The notes under the pieces were generated by a model. That model had not been told where the DNA came from and did no database searches. It worked only from the letters and a program-made list of their open reading frames with translations. The translations under genes and the position numbers were made by a program. DNA of 64,000 bases from Raphanus sativus (taxonomy: Eukaryota; Streptophyta; Magnoliopsida; Brassicales; Brassicaceae): NCBI RefSeq assembly GCF_000801105.2, contig NC_079514.1, forward strand, positions 32,165,075 through 32,229,074. Reading direction: 5' to 3'. Below, one piece after another: positions 22,154-33,377 of the stretch (position 1 is the first letter of the stretch; each line of letters begins with the position of its first letter).

Positions 22154-23072
22154 TATGGGAGTATGTAGAAAAACTGATACATGTACATTAGAGTTCCGGC
22201 TTGAGTTAAAGAGAAAAATAATGATATGAAATAAGATTTTTGATGATTTTTATTTTACATTAAGTTAAGGTTCTTATGTTTTTCATTTTTTGTTTAAACT
22301 TAAGATATTTTTACCGTATTTAGGTTTATAATATGGGCAAATCTTCCATAAACGGTAAGATGAGTTCTTTTTTACTAAAAGAAGAAAGAAGAAAAAATGA
22401 TTAAAAGAAGTTTCATTGAAAAGGTAAAATGATCTTACCTTTAATTTAAATATTTATATATATATATATATATATATAATGAAAAAGCATATTTTTTTAA
22501 TTCAAACTTTTTTGATTTTTTTCAAGTATTTTTCGATTTTTATTTTATGTTTTGAAACCTAAAATACTTTTGAAACTATTTTAAAATTATTATTTAAAAA
22601 GATTTTAAACAACACCACCCCCCCCCCCCCCTCCCAACTACATCATTTCCATCTAAATCATAAGTCTATATTATTTAACCCTTAAAAATATAAGTATTTT
22701 TTACCTTTTAAATGAAACATTTTAGTTGTCAAAAAGAAAAATAACAATGGAACATTTTGGTAAAGAATTTCTCTTATAATATCTTGTTTCTAAGCCTATT
22801 AAAAAGTATTTTATATTGACAAAGAATCAGTTTCAAATAATTAATCTTCATCTCAAGAGAGTCCAAAAGATTAAAAAGTGGTTTTGCAAAAAAAAATTAT
22901 ATTATCAGTGATTAATCCTGATTCCATTCACAAGATCATAGAGAAAGTTGCAGGCACTATGACCATTAATCTAAATTTTCAGTAAAAGCATTAAATTGTA
23001 TTTGTTCTTCAGCATTGTATAAACATAAATGTCATAAGACAACATATTGCATCTCTAAAATATGAGTTTGGT
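22154..23072. other. AT-rich spacer with an (AT)n run and poly-C tract
   Basis: No gene seen. (TA)n at about 22451-22479 and a C-run at about 22617-22632 following AACACCACC. The right part is presumably the 3' flank of the proline-rich gene. Confidence 0.6.
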
Positions 23073-23097
23073 TTATATATATAGAATACTCTCCCGG

Positions 23098-24539
23098 TTA
23101 AGTATGTTGTTTATCTTCTGAAAAAGATGGAGTAGTAGGAGGGCCAGGGTTACGAGGTGGTGGAAAGAATGGGAATGGCGGAATTGGAAAAAAAGAGTGA
23201 GAGGGAGGAGGAGGAGGTGGTGGTGGAGGAGGATGCAGACCTGGAAAGATAGGCGGCAGTGGAGGAAATAGAGAGCGAGGTGGAGGAGTACTGGGAAGAG
23301 GAGGACGAGGCTTAAATGGGTTTGGTGGGAAAAACGATGGAGGAGATGGAACTGGTGCAACAGGAGGTGGAGGAAATATAGGAGGGAAAAACGATGGAGG
23401 AGGAGCTGGAGGAAGCTGAGGAGGACGAGGCTGAAATGGATTTGGAGGGAAAAATGATCGAGGAGGAGGGGAAACTGGAGAAGGCTGAGGAATGATTGGA
23501 GGGAATAGTGGTGGAGGAGGAGCGGGAGAAGACTGAGGAGTCCGTGGCTTAAATGGGTTTGGAGGAAACATTGGTCGTGGAGGAGGTGGAGCAGCTGGAG
23601 GCGGAGAAAATATTGGAGGGAATAATGATGGAGGAGGAGGAGCAGGAGGATGAGGAGGATGAGGCTGAAATGGGTTTGGAGGGAAGAACGAGGGAGGAGG
23701 AGCTGGAGCAGTATGATGCGGAGGCGGAGGAAACATTGGAGGGAATAACGATGGATGAGGAGTGGGGGGAGGCCTAGGCTGAAATGGGTTTGGAGGGAAA
23801 AACGATGGAGGCGGAGGCTGATGAAATATTGGAGGGAATATCGACGGAGGAGGAGGATGAGGAGGCTGAGGAAATAATGGAGGAAATCTCGGTGGAGGCG
23901 GTGGATGAAACGGATTTGGAGGGAAAATAGAAGGAGACGGTGGCTTAAACGGGTTAGGTGGGAAAATCGAAGGTGGTGGTGCAAAAGGGTTTGGTGGGAA
24001 AATAGAACGTGGTGGTGCAAATGGGTTTGGAGGAAGAAACCATGGATGTCGGGAAACAAACATCTTGTGTCCTATACTTTGCTTCTTGTGTTGAAACTGC
24101 ACATGTCTTGCTTTTCTAATTTGTTTCAGAATCCGCTTAGACTTTCTCCCTGGATGTTTCTTTAGTGCGAATAATATCTGATTTTTCCCGTTTCTTGAAC
24201 ACTTTTTGTTTTCAGGACATAAAACACTGGATTCCCCGTAATGACCTTTTGTCTCCTGTCCTAGGATCGGTTTTGATCGTCGGAATCTGCATTCAAGTTC
24301 GCCAGATGATCCTGCACAAATACACACAAAGGAAGAAAAATGTTTCAGAAGAGAGTAAGAAAATAAGTTTCTTCATAGCAAAACCAGTTATGTGTTATGG
24401 TACCTGATCTTAAGAAGATGTTATTGTTGTTGCATAGGATAATGTCAGTGATCCTTAAAGGTAGATTTGTTGCCTGTAAAGAATGATTACTGAATGTTAT
24501 TGTTAAGGCGATGGAGATGAGAATGAGAGGACAAGACAT
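23098..24539 (-). CDS. Secreted proline-rich (hydroxyproline-rich-like) protein
   Basis: Two exons on the minus strand: 24539-24404 and 24311-23098, joined in frame across a 92 bp GT..AG intron; 449 residues. Residues 1-23 are a likely signal peptide (MSCPLILISIALTITF..). Residues about 46-135 are basic with several Cys (ELECRFRRSK, CPENKKCSRNG). From about 135 on, the protein is nearly all Pro, Phe, Ser and Asn, built on blocks of (F)PPNPFxPP alternating with PPPPSxFPPIF; PPNPF appears nine times. Such proteins are usually cell-wall structural proteins, hydroxylated and glycosylated where Pro and Ser runs occur. I do not recognise the exact family. Large opposite-strand and other-frame ORFs here (e.g. 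a Leu/His-rich frame) are repeat by-products. Confidence 0.78.
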
Positions 24540-25411
24540 TTCGGAGCTTTGGTTTCTCAAACAAACAATAAAACGTTGCAGTTACCCCTTTGTTTATAGC
24601 ATAACTATTGTTCTTGTGTGTTGTATATTATTTGTTTAGATATGTAGAATTTATTTTTTGTTCACTGAGGTAAGAAACTCAGTTCTGATATAAGCAGAGT
24701 TTTCTATAAGTTACTAAATAATAAAACCTAATAAGAATTATCTTATTTATTCTTGAATTTGTAAAGTTACTATAGGCAAAACTTTGAAAAATAATCTTAT
24801 GCTTTAGGCAAAGCTTTGAAAAAGCATATGCTATTGCTAGAGATTCTAATGAAGAAAACGTCTTGGTCAATCTATTTATAAATTTCTTTGAATTAAAACA
24901 TTAATCAACAAAATTTCTACTATCAAAATTTCCCATTTTAAATATAATATAAACTCGGTTATTGAAAAAGCAATCTTCAAATAAATATATCTTTACAGAA
25001 AAAAAAACATTTTATCTATAGTACCACTACAACTTCAAACTGCCTGCCTATCATTAAATAAATACTTTGTTTTTTGGTTTCTTTATAAACGATGTGTATA
25101 TTTATTTTAAACAGAATTATTACCAGATATACACTAACGTGATTTTGTTAAACCAGTTTTGATATAATTCAGGGATATAATAAGCCTATGGACCTGAAAT
25201 CAAATGGTTGTCCGAATCTAGACTCTTGATAGTTATCTGACAGTAGTATATAAACCTTCACGAGAGTTTAATGTTTCAAAACCCTCACGATCGTTACTTG
25301 TACACAACAAGAATTAGTTGGTAACACAAAAGGCTTACAAACTTTTGCAACTAATCCACGGAGCCGTGCGAGCACTAAAACCTTAAGTAAGCCAGAAAAA
25401 AAATATATGCC
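24540..25411. other. Upstream flank of the proline-rich gene and AT-rich spacer
   Basis: Presumed promoter region of the minus-strand proline-rich gene on its left side. No other gene or repeat recognised. Confidence 0.4.
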
Positions 25412-25946
25412 TTATTCATAAAAAAATGTCTTATTAAACCAGTCACTTAAACACTGAATAATAATTTTAAAGCACCATTTTCTTCTTTTCTTCTCTACAA
25501 ACTCATTGACTAGATTTTCAAAGTGAATGTTCCTTAAGAGTTCTCTCTTATAGTTAAAAATAAAATAGTCAAGACCACTCCATCTTTCTTGTGACATAGT
25601 TGAACGAAGATAATATTTGATTAGCTTCAGCTTCAAAAAACTCCTCTCAGTAGATGCAACCGAAACTGGGATGGTCAACAATATTCGATAAGCAATCCAT
25701 AAATTTGGATAAAATCGTGAACACTTTTCAAAAGGTCTAAGCACTTCAATAGACTTCTTAACTCCTTCTGGTAAAACTTCTTTCAGAGTTTTTAAGTTCA
25801 GCAAAAATATCACTACCAATAATATCTGAATGATCACCATGAGATAGAGAATCTTCGAGATTGGTACAAGAAACAATCAAACTATCATCATTTGCTGACT
25901 GCAGTTTCTTCAAATCAAACAAAAGTTTGAGATTTTGCTTTCGCAT
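25412..25946 (-). pseudogene. hAT-family transposase C-terminal fragment
   Basis: Minus-strand remnant in two frames. The upstream frame (25946-25758) reads LKLLFDLKKLQSAND; the downstream one (25876-25412) contains PVSVASTERSFLKLKLIK, LRSTMSQERWSGLDYF and RELLRNIHFENLVNEFVEKK. This is the C-terminal dimerisation region of the TTF/zinc-finger-type hAT proteins common in plants. The zinc finger, catalytic core and rest of the protein are missing. Confidence 0.75.
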
Positions 25947-26103
25947 GTCTTCGGCTGCAAACAGTTGATGTATGTTGTCTTTTGAGATTTTGCTTCCTCA
26001 TCTTTTTTGTTGTTGTTCTTCTTGCTTGGTCCATGATCTGAATGAAATAGTCAATTCTAAATTTCTCTTTATTCTAAATTTCTCTTTGGGTGATAATGTC
26101 ACA

Positions 26104-26931
26104 TAGTGGCGGAACTTTCTTCTACCGGGGTCAAAAAAATAAAAATAAAACATGTATAAAGTATAAAAAATTGTAGTTACAAAAAAAAGTATAAAAAATT
26201 GTAAATGTAATTTTACATACTAGAATTATGTAGTCTTTATAAGCTTACATTCAAAATTATAAAGGTAAAAAAGTTTGTAATTTTTTTGCTTTTATCTCAT
26301 TTTTTTAATTATTAAAATCATATTATAATATATTTTTTTCAATACTAATAAATTAACATAATTATCATCATCTAGTAAATAAGAAATTTCAAACAAATCT
26401 ATTATTTATTTGATAACTAATATAATTAATTTAAAATTTCATAAAATTTGAAGTTAAAAATATTCAAATTATATAGTTAAAAAAATCTTAAAATTTTGAA
26501 ATTTAATTATAATTAAAGTTCATAAAGTATAAAATATAGAAAAATTAAAAGAAAACGGAATTAACTCAAAATGAAGAGATAAAGACAGATCTTTAAAGTT
26601 GTATTCTGAACTTTATATTTTCTAAAACAAAAATAAACTTATTAATTTTAATTAACTAACAAAATTTAGTGATTATTGTTATATTTAAATTGGGTTTAAA
26701 CTTATTATGAACCCAACTTTGGTTAATGGGAATTGGTTTCCATGAACCCATTTAGTCATTTAGTTAGATAATTATATTTTATCATTTTGTTTTAGTGTGT
26801 TTGAATTTTTGTGGGGTCAGAAATAATATTTTTATGGAGTCAACACATTATTTATCTAAAGAAATACATATATTTTTCAAAATGAGGTGGGGTCAGCTGA
26901 CCCCCCTACCCTCTTCTTACCTCCGCCCCTG
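26104..26931. mobile_element. Non-autonomous TIR element with GGGGCGGA / GGGGTCA ends
   Basis: Left end TAGTGGCGGAACTTTCTTCTA and right end, inverted, CAGGGGCGGAGGTAAGAAG, each followed inward by GGGGTCA. Flanks AATGTCACA and AATTGTCACA are near-duplicates, a degenerate 8-9 bp target duplication. The interior is AT-rich and non-coding. Ends of CAGGGGCGGA type fit hAT-like elements. It lies just beside the hAT transposase fragment, but a link is not shown. Confidence 0.6.
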
Positions 26932-29044
26932 AATTGTCACACACTCCCCTCTAATACCATGAGCATCAGCAGCTTTGTTTAGTGTATCTTCAGTAGCCAA
27001 AGATTTTTGAACATGGACTTTCTGGAGAAAGTAGGATGGGTGGCAAGATAAATGGACACTAAACATATGACATATTTAAACATTGCTAGATTTGATGCAG
27101 AAAACTTGTTTCTCTATATCTGTCTGATTTATCATTGCATGAATCTCCTTTCTCTATATGTCTAGATTAACCAAATGAAACCAGCAAAAAAAGGTAAAGA
27201 AAGCAACCAGAAGTTCAATGAGTTGGTTGCCAGATGTTTTGGAACAAGTATATGTGCCTATTTTCCCATTACCATTAAACTAATAACTCAAAGGCGAGCT
27301 CACATAAGAAGATGATTTTTATGTAAGCCCGGTTGTTCTCATACGTATACTTGTAAAAAAATTGATACTTACATCAGTCTAAAGCAACCTGGTACAACAA
27401 CTCAAGAAAGTAGAAATGTAACATATATAACAATAACAGATTGGCATAATAAGAAAAGGTGGTATCTTTATGTTTTAACATCTGCACTGCGTCAATATTC
27501 TCCATTTTTCAGGTGTAATATATTCGTTCAAAAATGCAACATGCAAGCAACTCACAAACTACCCTGAACACCTGTTGTTTGTTTCCATAAAAGACATTAT
27601 CTGCATACTTTGTTCTATTGCTTGATACTTCACTTGAGGAGTCGACAGAACGTTGTGCATCTGTGGCTTGATTAACATAGATTTGTAGCCTTTTGTGATA
27701 CTTTGCAAAAATACTCGTCTTGCTTCGTTGATAAGCTTCTGAATTAAACAAAAACATTAAATCAAACATTGATTATTCAGTGTTGGCTAAAGAGTAAATC
27801 AAGAAGATCATGTTGTTGAAACCCTTAAATATGCTTCAGAGAAAGAATAAGTACGGCAAGCTAGTGTTCAAACTTGCAGAAAAACATAAATGTATAAAGA
27901 TGCTGAATAATGGGACAAAGCAGCTAGATCATCTACTCAACACTAGAAAAAGTGATCGGCATGGTTTTGGATTCAAAGGAGAATCATAGAAAGATGAAGA
28001 TGTTTTTGTGCCAGCATGAAAAACATAGAATGCAGTTGAATCAGCTACAAATCTGGTGGTTAGGTTTCTTCAAAGAGTGCCACTGGTGTGAAAATTTCAA
28101 CAGCTACGAATATTGCTACAACAGCTGCTACATGGAAAATTTCAGAAGTGAAGAGAACATCGCAACTAAAGTTTCCATCTATCTATCATTATGGTGTTAT
28201 TGGACATATTGTTTCAAGTTATTGAGGGAGAAAATCAGATGAAACAAGCTTATGATATAAGGTTTATGGTCCAATATGTTATTTTGTGGAGTTAAAAGAA
28301 TATGTTCAACGTGATTGTTTCAAATTTTTTAAAGGGATAATCATGGAGGGATAATGCTCAGGAATTCTTGGTATGTGAGATTTGATCAGTATGTAGATGG
28401 TGCAATGGGTATTCATCCTCGGTTTGGAGGATGGCGATCTTTGACTTAGTTTCTGACTATGGTGCAATTCATATGGTGAGATTGAAGAAGCAGTTTTCTA
28501 TATAGAGGCAATGAGTTCAGATACACTGGTAAAAAGGGAGAGATTGAAGATGTACATTACTGAAGTGTTTTGTATCAGTTTTTGAATTATTACGTACACG
28601 AAGTAGTACAGACGTGCTATCATGAAGGTGCGTTGTGATGGAATTATATACTGTGATGTACATATATTATTTTTCCTTAGAAAAGGGAAAATATATTTAT
28701 TGTGAAAAAAATCTTTAAGTGAAAATATTATATGCTTGAAGAGAAAAACATGAGATGTACCTTAAAAGAAGAAAAAAGAAAATTTGTCTAAAAGGACCTT
28801 GGGGTGAAAGTTTAGGTTTGATATACAAGGATAACGTGCCTCATAAAGAAAAATGGACCTTGGAAATAAAAGAAAACTGGGAGATCCTTGTTTATTGCGT
28901 GTGTGATGAGGTTTTTGGTGTCATTGCTCTAACAAAATTATTGACGAACTTTTAGAAATTTGTAAGATTGAACTTTAGGCTTCAAGGTGAATTACATTTT
29001 AACTTAGGAATTCTAAAAAAATGTATGAAAGAAAGATAATTTCA
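26932..29044. other. Transposon-like debris with unassigned short ORFs
   Basis: Open frames at 27509-27769 (minus, 86 codons), 27952-28242 (plus, 96) and 28755-28955 (plus, 66) have no recognised domain and no clear start or promoter. The segment near 26940 reads, on the minus strand, toward a GGTATTAGAGGGGAGTGTG end like those of copia-type elements. I see no reliable gene. Confidence 0.35.
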
Positions 29045-29461
29045 CTTTGTTAACATAGATAAATAAATCAATTCTTTTAATCCTTTCTATATACCATAAA
29101 CCGAGATGTTACAATTCAACCCTCTTAAAAATACGTCTTTGTTGCACCCCATGATCGTCATCCATGGTAGTGTGAGTCCATACATGACTCCATACTCGAC
29201 TGGATTTTGTTCTGATACTATTTGTAACTTCCGAATCATCCATGGCTAATGGGCCTTCCACACTCACTCCCTTGGCCTCTGGGCCCCATTCTGTTCGATG
29301 GACACATAGTTGATCTATCATTCTATTACTCCAGCTGAAACACGGTTAATTTTGGAATATAAATAAATGTTGGATCGAAAAGGTAAATTAATTTTGGTAA
29401 AATACATATCCAAAATAATTCTTTTAAGCATTTCAATATACAACAAATCAGGATGTTATAG
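29045..29461 (-). mobile_element. Decayed second TRIM, same family as 9591-10393
   Basis: The order is the same as in the first TRIM but degenerate: partial LTR end (…AGATGTTACA, to 29113), internal segment with CAACCCTCTTAAA and TTGTTGCACCCCATGA, a mutated primer site (GTTCTGATACTA, 29209-29220), then a second LTR from TGTAACTTCCG (29223) to AGGATGTTATA (29461) keeping CATGGCTAATGGGCC. The LTR is about 239 bp against 349, so parts are deleted. An old insertion. Confidence 0.72.
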
Positions 29462-29615
29462 TTCTTCTTATGTGGTAAGCAGTACACTCTCCACATTTTT
29501 GAGATAATTCATGATCATGCATATTTTATTTTATTTTCTGAAAATTCATTGGATTCTAGATTTCTTTAGTACTTTTTTTTTTGAAAAAATAGATTTCTGT
29601 AGTACTTTTGCTCAA

Positions 29616-29725
29616 TTACTTTTAGTATTATTTTCACAATTGTGAACACCGTATGCTTTGTGACCAGCATTTACTTTTAGTATTATGTTCGCAATTGTGA
29701 ACACCGTATGCTTTGTGATCAGCAA
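29616..29725. repeat. 55 bp tandem duplication
   Basis: TTACTTTTAGTATTAT…GTGAACACCGTATGCTTTGTGA occurs twice in tandem (29616-29670, 29671-29725) with a few substitutions. Confidence 0.8.
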
Positions 29726-30412
29726 AGTTTTGTCATACCTAATAATCAAGTCATATGGCTCATATATAGTATTTGATTCTGAAAGATAGTTTTTGTGGAA
29801 AAGTTACAGTGTAACCTAGTTTGTGGTACTCTTAAGAAACTTTTGTAAAGTTTACAATTAGTTGAACATCTTTGATTTTTTTTTAAACTTTAGTTGTCTC
29901 AATGCAAATATCTCCTTTTGTATCTTTTAAAGATCTTTTCGACATCCGAATTTGATCTTCATTTTAAATCGTCCAATCTTATGAAGAATTTCTCATCTCT
30001 AAACATGCGATACTATAATACTATCACTCCATCTCAATTCAAGGAAATATCAAACAATGTATTGGGCCAGTCCAAAGAAGCTAAAATTAATGACTGCCCA
30101 ACAAGGCCTAGCGTCTCAATGGTCAAGTGAATTAAACAATGCTACTCACATGTGCGGAAAAGCGGGGGTAAAAACTAAAACAAAGGTAAATGTAGAGAAG
30201 CCAAAAGGCAAGACAACAAAGAGCACTACGGATACATTCTCTATCAAAAACAGTTCTGTAGCCCTCTCTCACAACTGATCATGTAGATAAAGCCATGTGG
30301 CATTAAGGGTAACACAAATGCTCTCATCTAGTTTTTGTATACATAGATATCTCTTGTAAGAACAAAAGCTTAAGCGACTGCTATATGAATATAATGTTTT
30401 ACTTCTTCATCC
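29726..30412. other. Spacer with unassigned short ORFs
   Basis: Frames at 29894-30130 and 30057-30278 (plus) are open, the latter rich in Lys/Thr (KTKTKVNVEKPKGKTTK), but show no domain or clear gene context. Possibly retroelement gag debris; not supported as a gene. Confidence 0.3.
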
Positions 30413-30775
30413 TCTTTTTTTTTTGTGCAACCATGGGCTTTTCATTAAAATAAAACTTAAACAGGGTTTGAGGCCCATAGGACTTGCTTGGCAACAAGAT
30501 CTGCCTTTTTATTTTCTACGCGAGGAATAAAAAAGAAAGAGATAGATTTGAATGCGGTAGATAGAATGTAGATGTCCTTTAATGCTCCAAAAATCTCGAT
30601 ATTCATCATCTTCTTCTTGATAGTGGTGATTAAGGTCTGTGAATCGGAGAAGAGAGCGATGGAATCGAAGCCGTTGGAGCGGGCAAAGGTCATGGCTGCG
30701 CGAACAGCCAATGTTTCTGCCATAAGAGGCGATGAGACCGACGTTTCAATCGCTGAGTGTTGACATGGGGAAACC
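30413..30775 (-). mobile_element. LINE 3' fragment with RNase H-like domain and poly-A
   Basis: The minus-strand frame contains AETLAVRAAMTFARSNGF and LFSDSQTLITTI, the second half of the plant LINE RNase H (RVT_3) domain, then IPRVENKKADLVAKQ. The 3' end is an A-run (T-run at about 30413-30424 on the plus strand). Everything upstream in the LINE is missing, so it is a strongly 5'-truncated insertion. Confidence 0.8.
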
Positions 30776-31257
30776 GGATCATCAATGATCCAACCAAAAC
30801 ATTTTCTTCATCCTCTATTCTTGAGTTTTATCTGTCTATTCACTTTTACAGTATTTTGCCAATGAGCAGACTTACCACAAAAAAAACATTTTTCTGCTTT
30901 ATTACCGAAATAGCAAACATCTTGATTACTCTTCTTGCATACTGAATCACTTTTATTTGGATAGAAAATCTAGTTACGAAACGACTACGAGTAAGGCCTA
31001 TTGCCAAAATAACTTTTATGAGCATTAATACATTGTGGAAGGAATAAAAGAGAGACCAAAAAATAAAAGGGAAAATACTTAATTCATTGCAAAAGTTTAA
31101 AAGGGAAGTACACAATTTAACATCATGTCACGTTATTGATGAACGGATAATACTTTTTTTTTTTGTCATCCATAAACGGATAATACATGATCCTTATTCA
31201 AACATAGGATAGAAGAAAATAAAAGTGTTTACTCCCACAATATTTTTCATTTCATGA

Positions 31258-32017
31258 TCAGAACTTGGCCTGTAGATCCATGATCACCCTTGGATCCAAC
31301 TGAAATGCTCTTGCAAGAACATTCGGGTCAATCGCGGGGTTAGACCCGAACACAGAGTTGGCAATAGTGACAACACCTGGGTTTTGGCTGCTCAGAGCAG
31401 CGAATGCAACCGCAGGAAAACGTCCCACATTGAATTGGAAATGAATTAGTCCTTCTGGAAACACAAATACATCACCCTCGTTGAGTGTCTTTTTGAACAG
31501 ACGGTTCCCATCTCCGTTCGATGTGACAAATCCTACAAGAAGTGTTCCATGTCCAACATACAGGATCTCGGTAGCACGTGGGTGGGTGTGAGGTGGGTTT
31601 TGTCCATTTACTCCATAATCTATACGGACAAGTGAGATGCCAAGGGTGTTTAACCCTGGAATGTTGGTGACGTTAACGGGAGTGACAGTCGATCCGACTA
31701 CATTAGCTATGGGTCTTGCGTTTTGAAGGCCTGACGTAAAGAAGTCATCCACGGTGACAAGCTTTGGGTCTTTGCAGAACTTTCCATTCACAAACACTGA
31801 TGAGAAAAATAACCAAATAGTAAAGAGTATAAGAAATGAAATCAGTAAAAAGAATACAGCAAAACGATTAGGAAGTCATCATCATGTACATACCACCATT
31901 TGCTGGGGTGTTGACGGCGACGCAGAAGTCTTGAAGGGGGCTTGGGTCAGAAGCAATGGCGAATGGAAGCGTTAAAGCTAAGAGAGATAGAACTGCAAGA
32001 AATGAGAGATTCTTCAT
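31258..32017 (-). CDS. Germin-like protein, left arm of the palindrome
   Basis: Two exons on the minus strand, 32017-31894 and 31796-31258, with a 97 bp intron; 220 residues, normal for the family. A signal peptide (1-22, ending FAIA) targets it to the apoplast. Germin box 1 is [13 protein letters not shown] and box 2 is [16 protein letters not shown]; together they give the three His and one Glu that bind Mn in the cupin barrel. Cys32 and Cys49 form the usual N-terminal disulphide. Members are cell-wall oligomers, some with superoxide dismutase or oxalate oxidase activity; the activity here cannot be read from sequence. Compared with the partner it has [15 protein letters not shown] (an N-glycosylation sequon) and lacks two residues (AK) near the C-terminus. 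The TATA box is at 32068-32073. Confidence 0.92.
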
Positions 32018-32067
32018 GGCCAATATATATATTAACTTAATACAATTATAGTTTTTCTTAAATTAGA

Positions 32068-32073
32068 TTTATA
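32068..32073 (-). promoter_or_regulatory. TATA box of the left germin-like gene
   Basis: TATAAA on the minus strand, 51 bp before the ATG, mirrored exactly in the other arm. Confidence 0.6.
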
Positions 32074-32270
32074 GGGAGAGGTAAGAAACTTATGAGATAT
32101 AGACCTCAATATATAGATGATTTTAGGTGCTGAACCCATATATCCCATATAATTGTAAAGCCGAAAATGCGACAACTAGATGTTTGAAATGGCTTTAAAA
32201 ATATATATATATTTTTGTCATGTCTCAAAATATATGTTTATTGCAAATGATGCATGCACTTGTAGTTTGA

Positions 32271-32690
32271 ATGGGTTTGTTTATGTTTTCTGATTCTATT
32301 TACTCAACTTGTCACGAACTTATACGTGCTTGTTTGAATAATATACTATGACATGTTCTCTTGAGTTGACTGAAACAAATGTCAATATGGACTTGGTGGT
32401 TTAGTTTGATTGCTCCATAAGTAACAAGACATGACTATATCAACTCAGATACGGGTTGTCTTTGTAGGAGTCAATTGGGTATGAATCCTATTGTAGATGT
32501 TTACGAAAAATCTTTAGTGGTTTAGTCATGTCTTGTTACTCATGGAGCAACTAAACTAAATCACCAAGTCCACCTCGACATTTGTTCGATTCAACTCAAC
32601 AAAACGTGTCAGTGTATATTATCCAAACAAACACGTATAAGTTCTTGACAAGTTGAGTAAATAGAATCAGTAAACATAAACAAACCCATT
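32271..32690. repeat. Foldback unit A in the left arm of the palindrome
   Basis: ATGGGTTTGTTTATGTTTTC.. at 32271-32436 is inverted at about 32524-32688, with arms of ~165 bp at roughly 85-90% identity by eye and a loop of ~85 bp. It carries no ORF. It looks like a foldback transposon lying between the two genes. Confidence 0.8.
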
Positions 32691-32709
32691 CTGAGTTGAT
32701 ATAGTCATA

Positions 32710-33130
32710 ATGTTTGTTTATGTTTACTGATTCTATTTACTCAACTTGTCAAGAACTTATACGTGCTTGTTTGGATAATATACACTGACACGTTCTGTTG
32801 AGTTGAATCGAACAAATGTCGAGGTGGACTTGGTGGTTTAGTTTAGTTGCTCCATGAGTAACAAGACATGACTAAACCACTAAAGGTTTTTCGTAAACAT
32901 CTACAATAGGATTCATACCCAATTGACTCCTACAAAGACAACCCGTATCTGAGTTGATATAGTCATGCCTTGTTACTTATGGAGCAATCAAACTAAACCA
33001 CCAAGTCCATATTGACATTTGTTTCAGTCAACTAGAGAGAACATGTCATAGTATATTATCCAAACAAGCACGTATAAGTTCGTGACAAGTTGAGTAAATA
33101 GAATCAGAAAACATAAACAAACCCATTCAA
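32710..33130. repeat. Foldback unit B in the right arm, inverted copy of unit A
   Basis: Mirror image of unit A. The intergenic core thus contains four alternating inverted copies of the same ~165 bp sequence, each able to pair with its neighbour or across the palindrome centre. Confidence 0.8.
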
Positions 33131-33321
33131 ACTACAAGTGCATGCATCATTTGCAATAAACATATATTTTGAGACATGACAAAAATATATATATTTTTAA
33201 AGCCATTTCAAACATCTAGTTGTCGCATTATCGGCTTTACAATTATATGGGATATATGGGTTCAGCACCTAAAATCATCTATATATTGAGGTCTATATCT
33301 CATAAGTTTCTTACCTCTCCC

Positions 33322-33327
33322 TATAAA
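33322..33327 (+). promoter_or_regulatory. TATA box of the right germin-like gene
   Basis: TATAAA 51 bp before the ATG at 33378, in sequence identical to the left-arm promoter around the box. Confidence 0.6.
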
Positions 33328-33377
33328 TCTAATCTAAGAAAAACTATAATTGTATTAAGTTAATATATATATTGGCC

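Noticed and set aside
23073..24059. 328-codon Leu/His-rich frame on the minus strand
   Set aside because: Alternate frame of the proline-rich repeat region; no signal peptide or splice support, unlike the proline-rich frame.
29109..29321. 70-codon minus-strand frame
   Set aside because: Lies within the decayed TRIM, which is non-coding.
30846..31115. 89-codon minus-strand frame beside the germin-like palindrome
   Set aside because: Hydrophobic low-complexity translation of AT-rich DNA, with no domain and no counterpart in the other palindrome arm.
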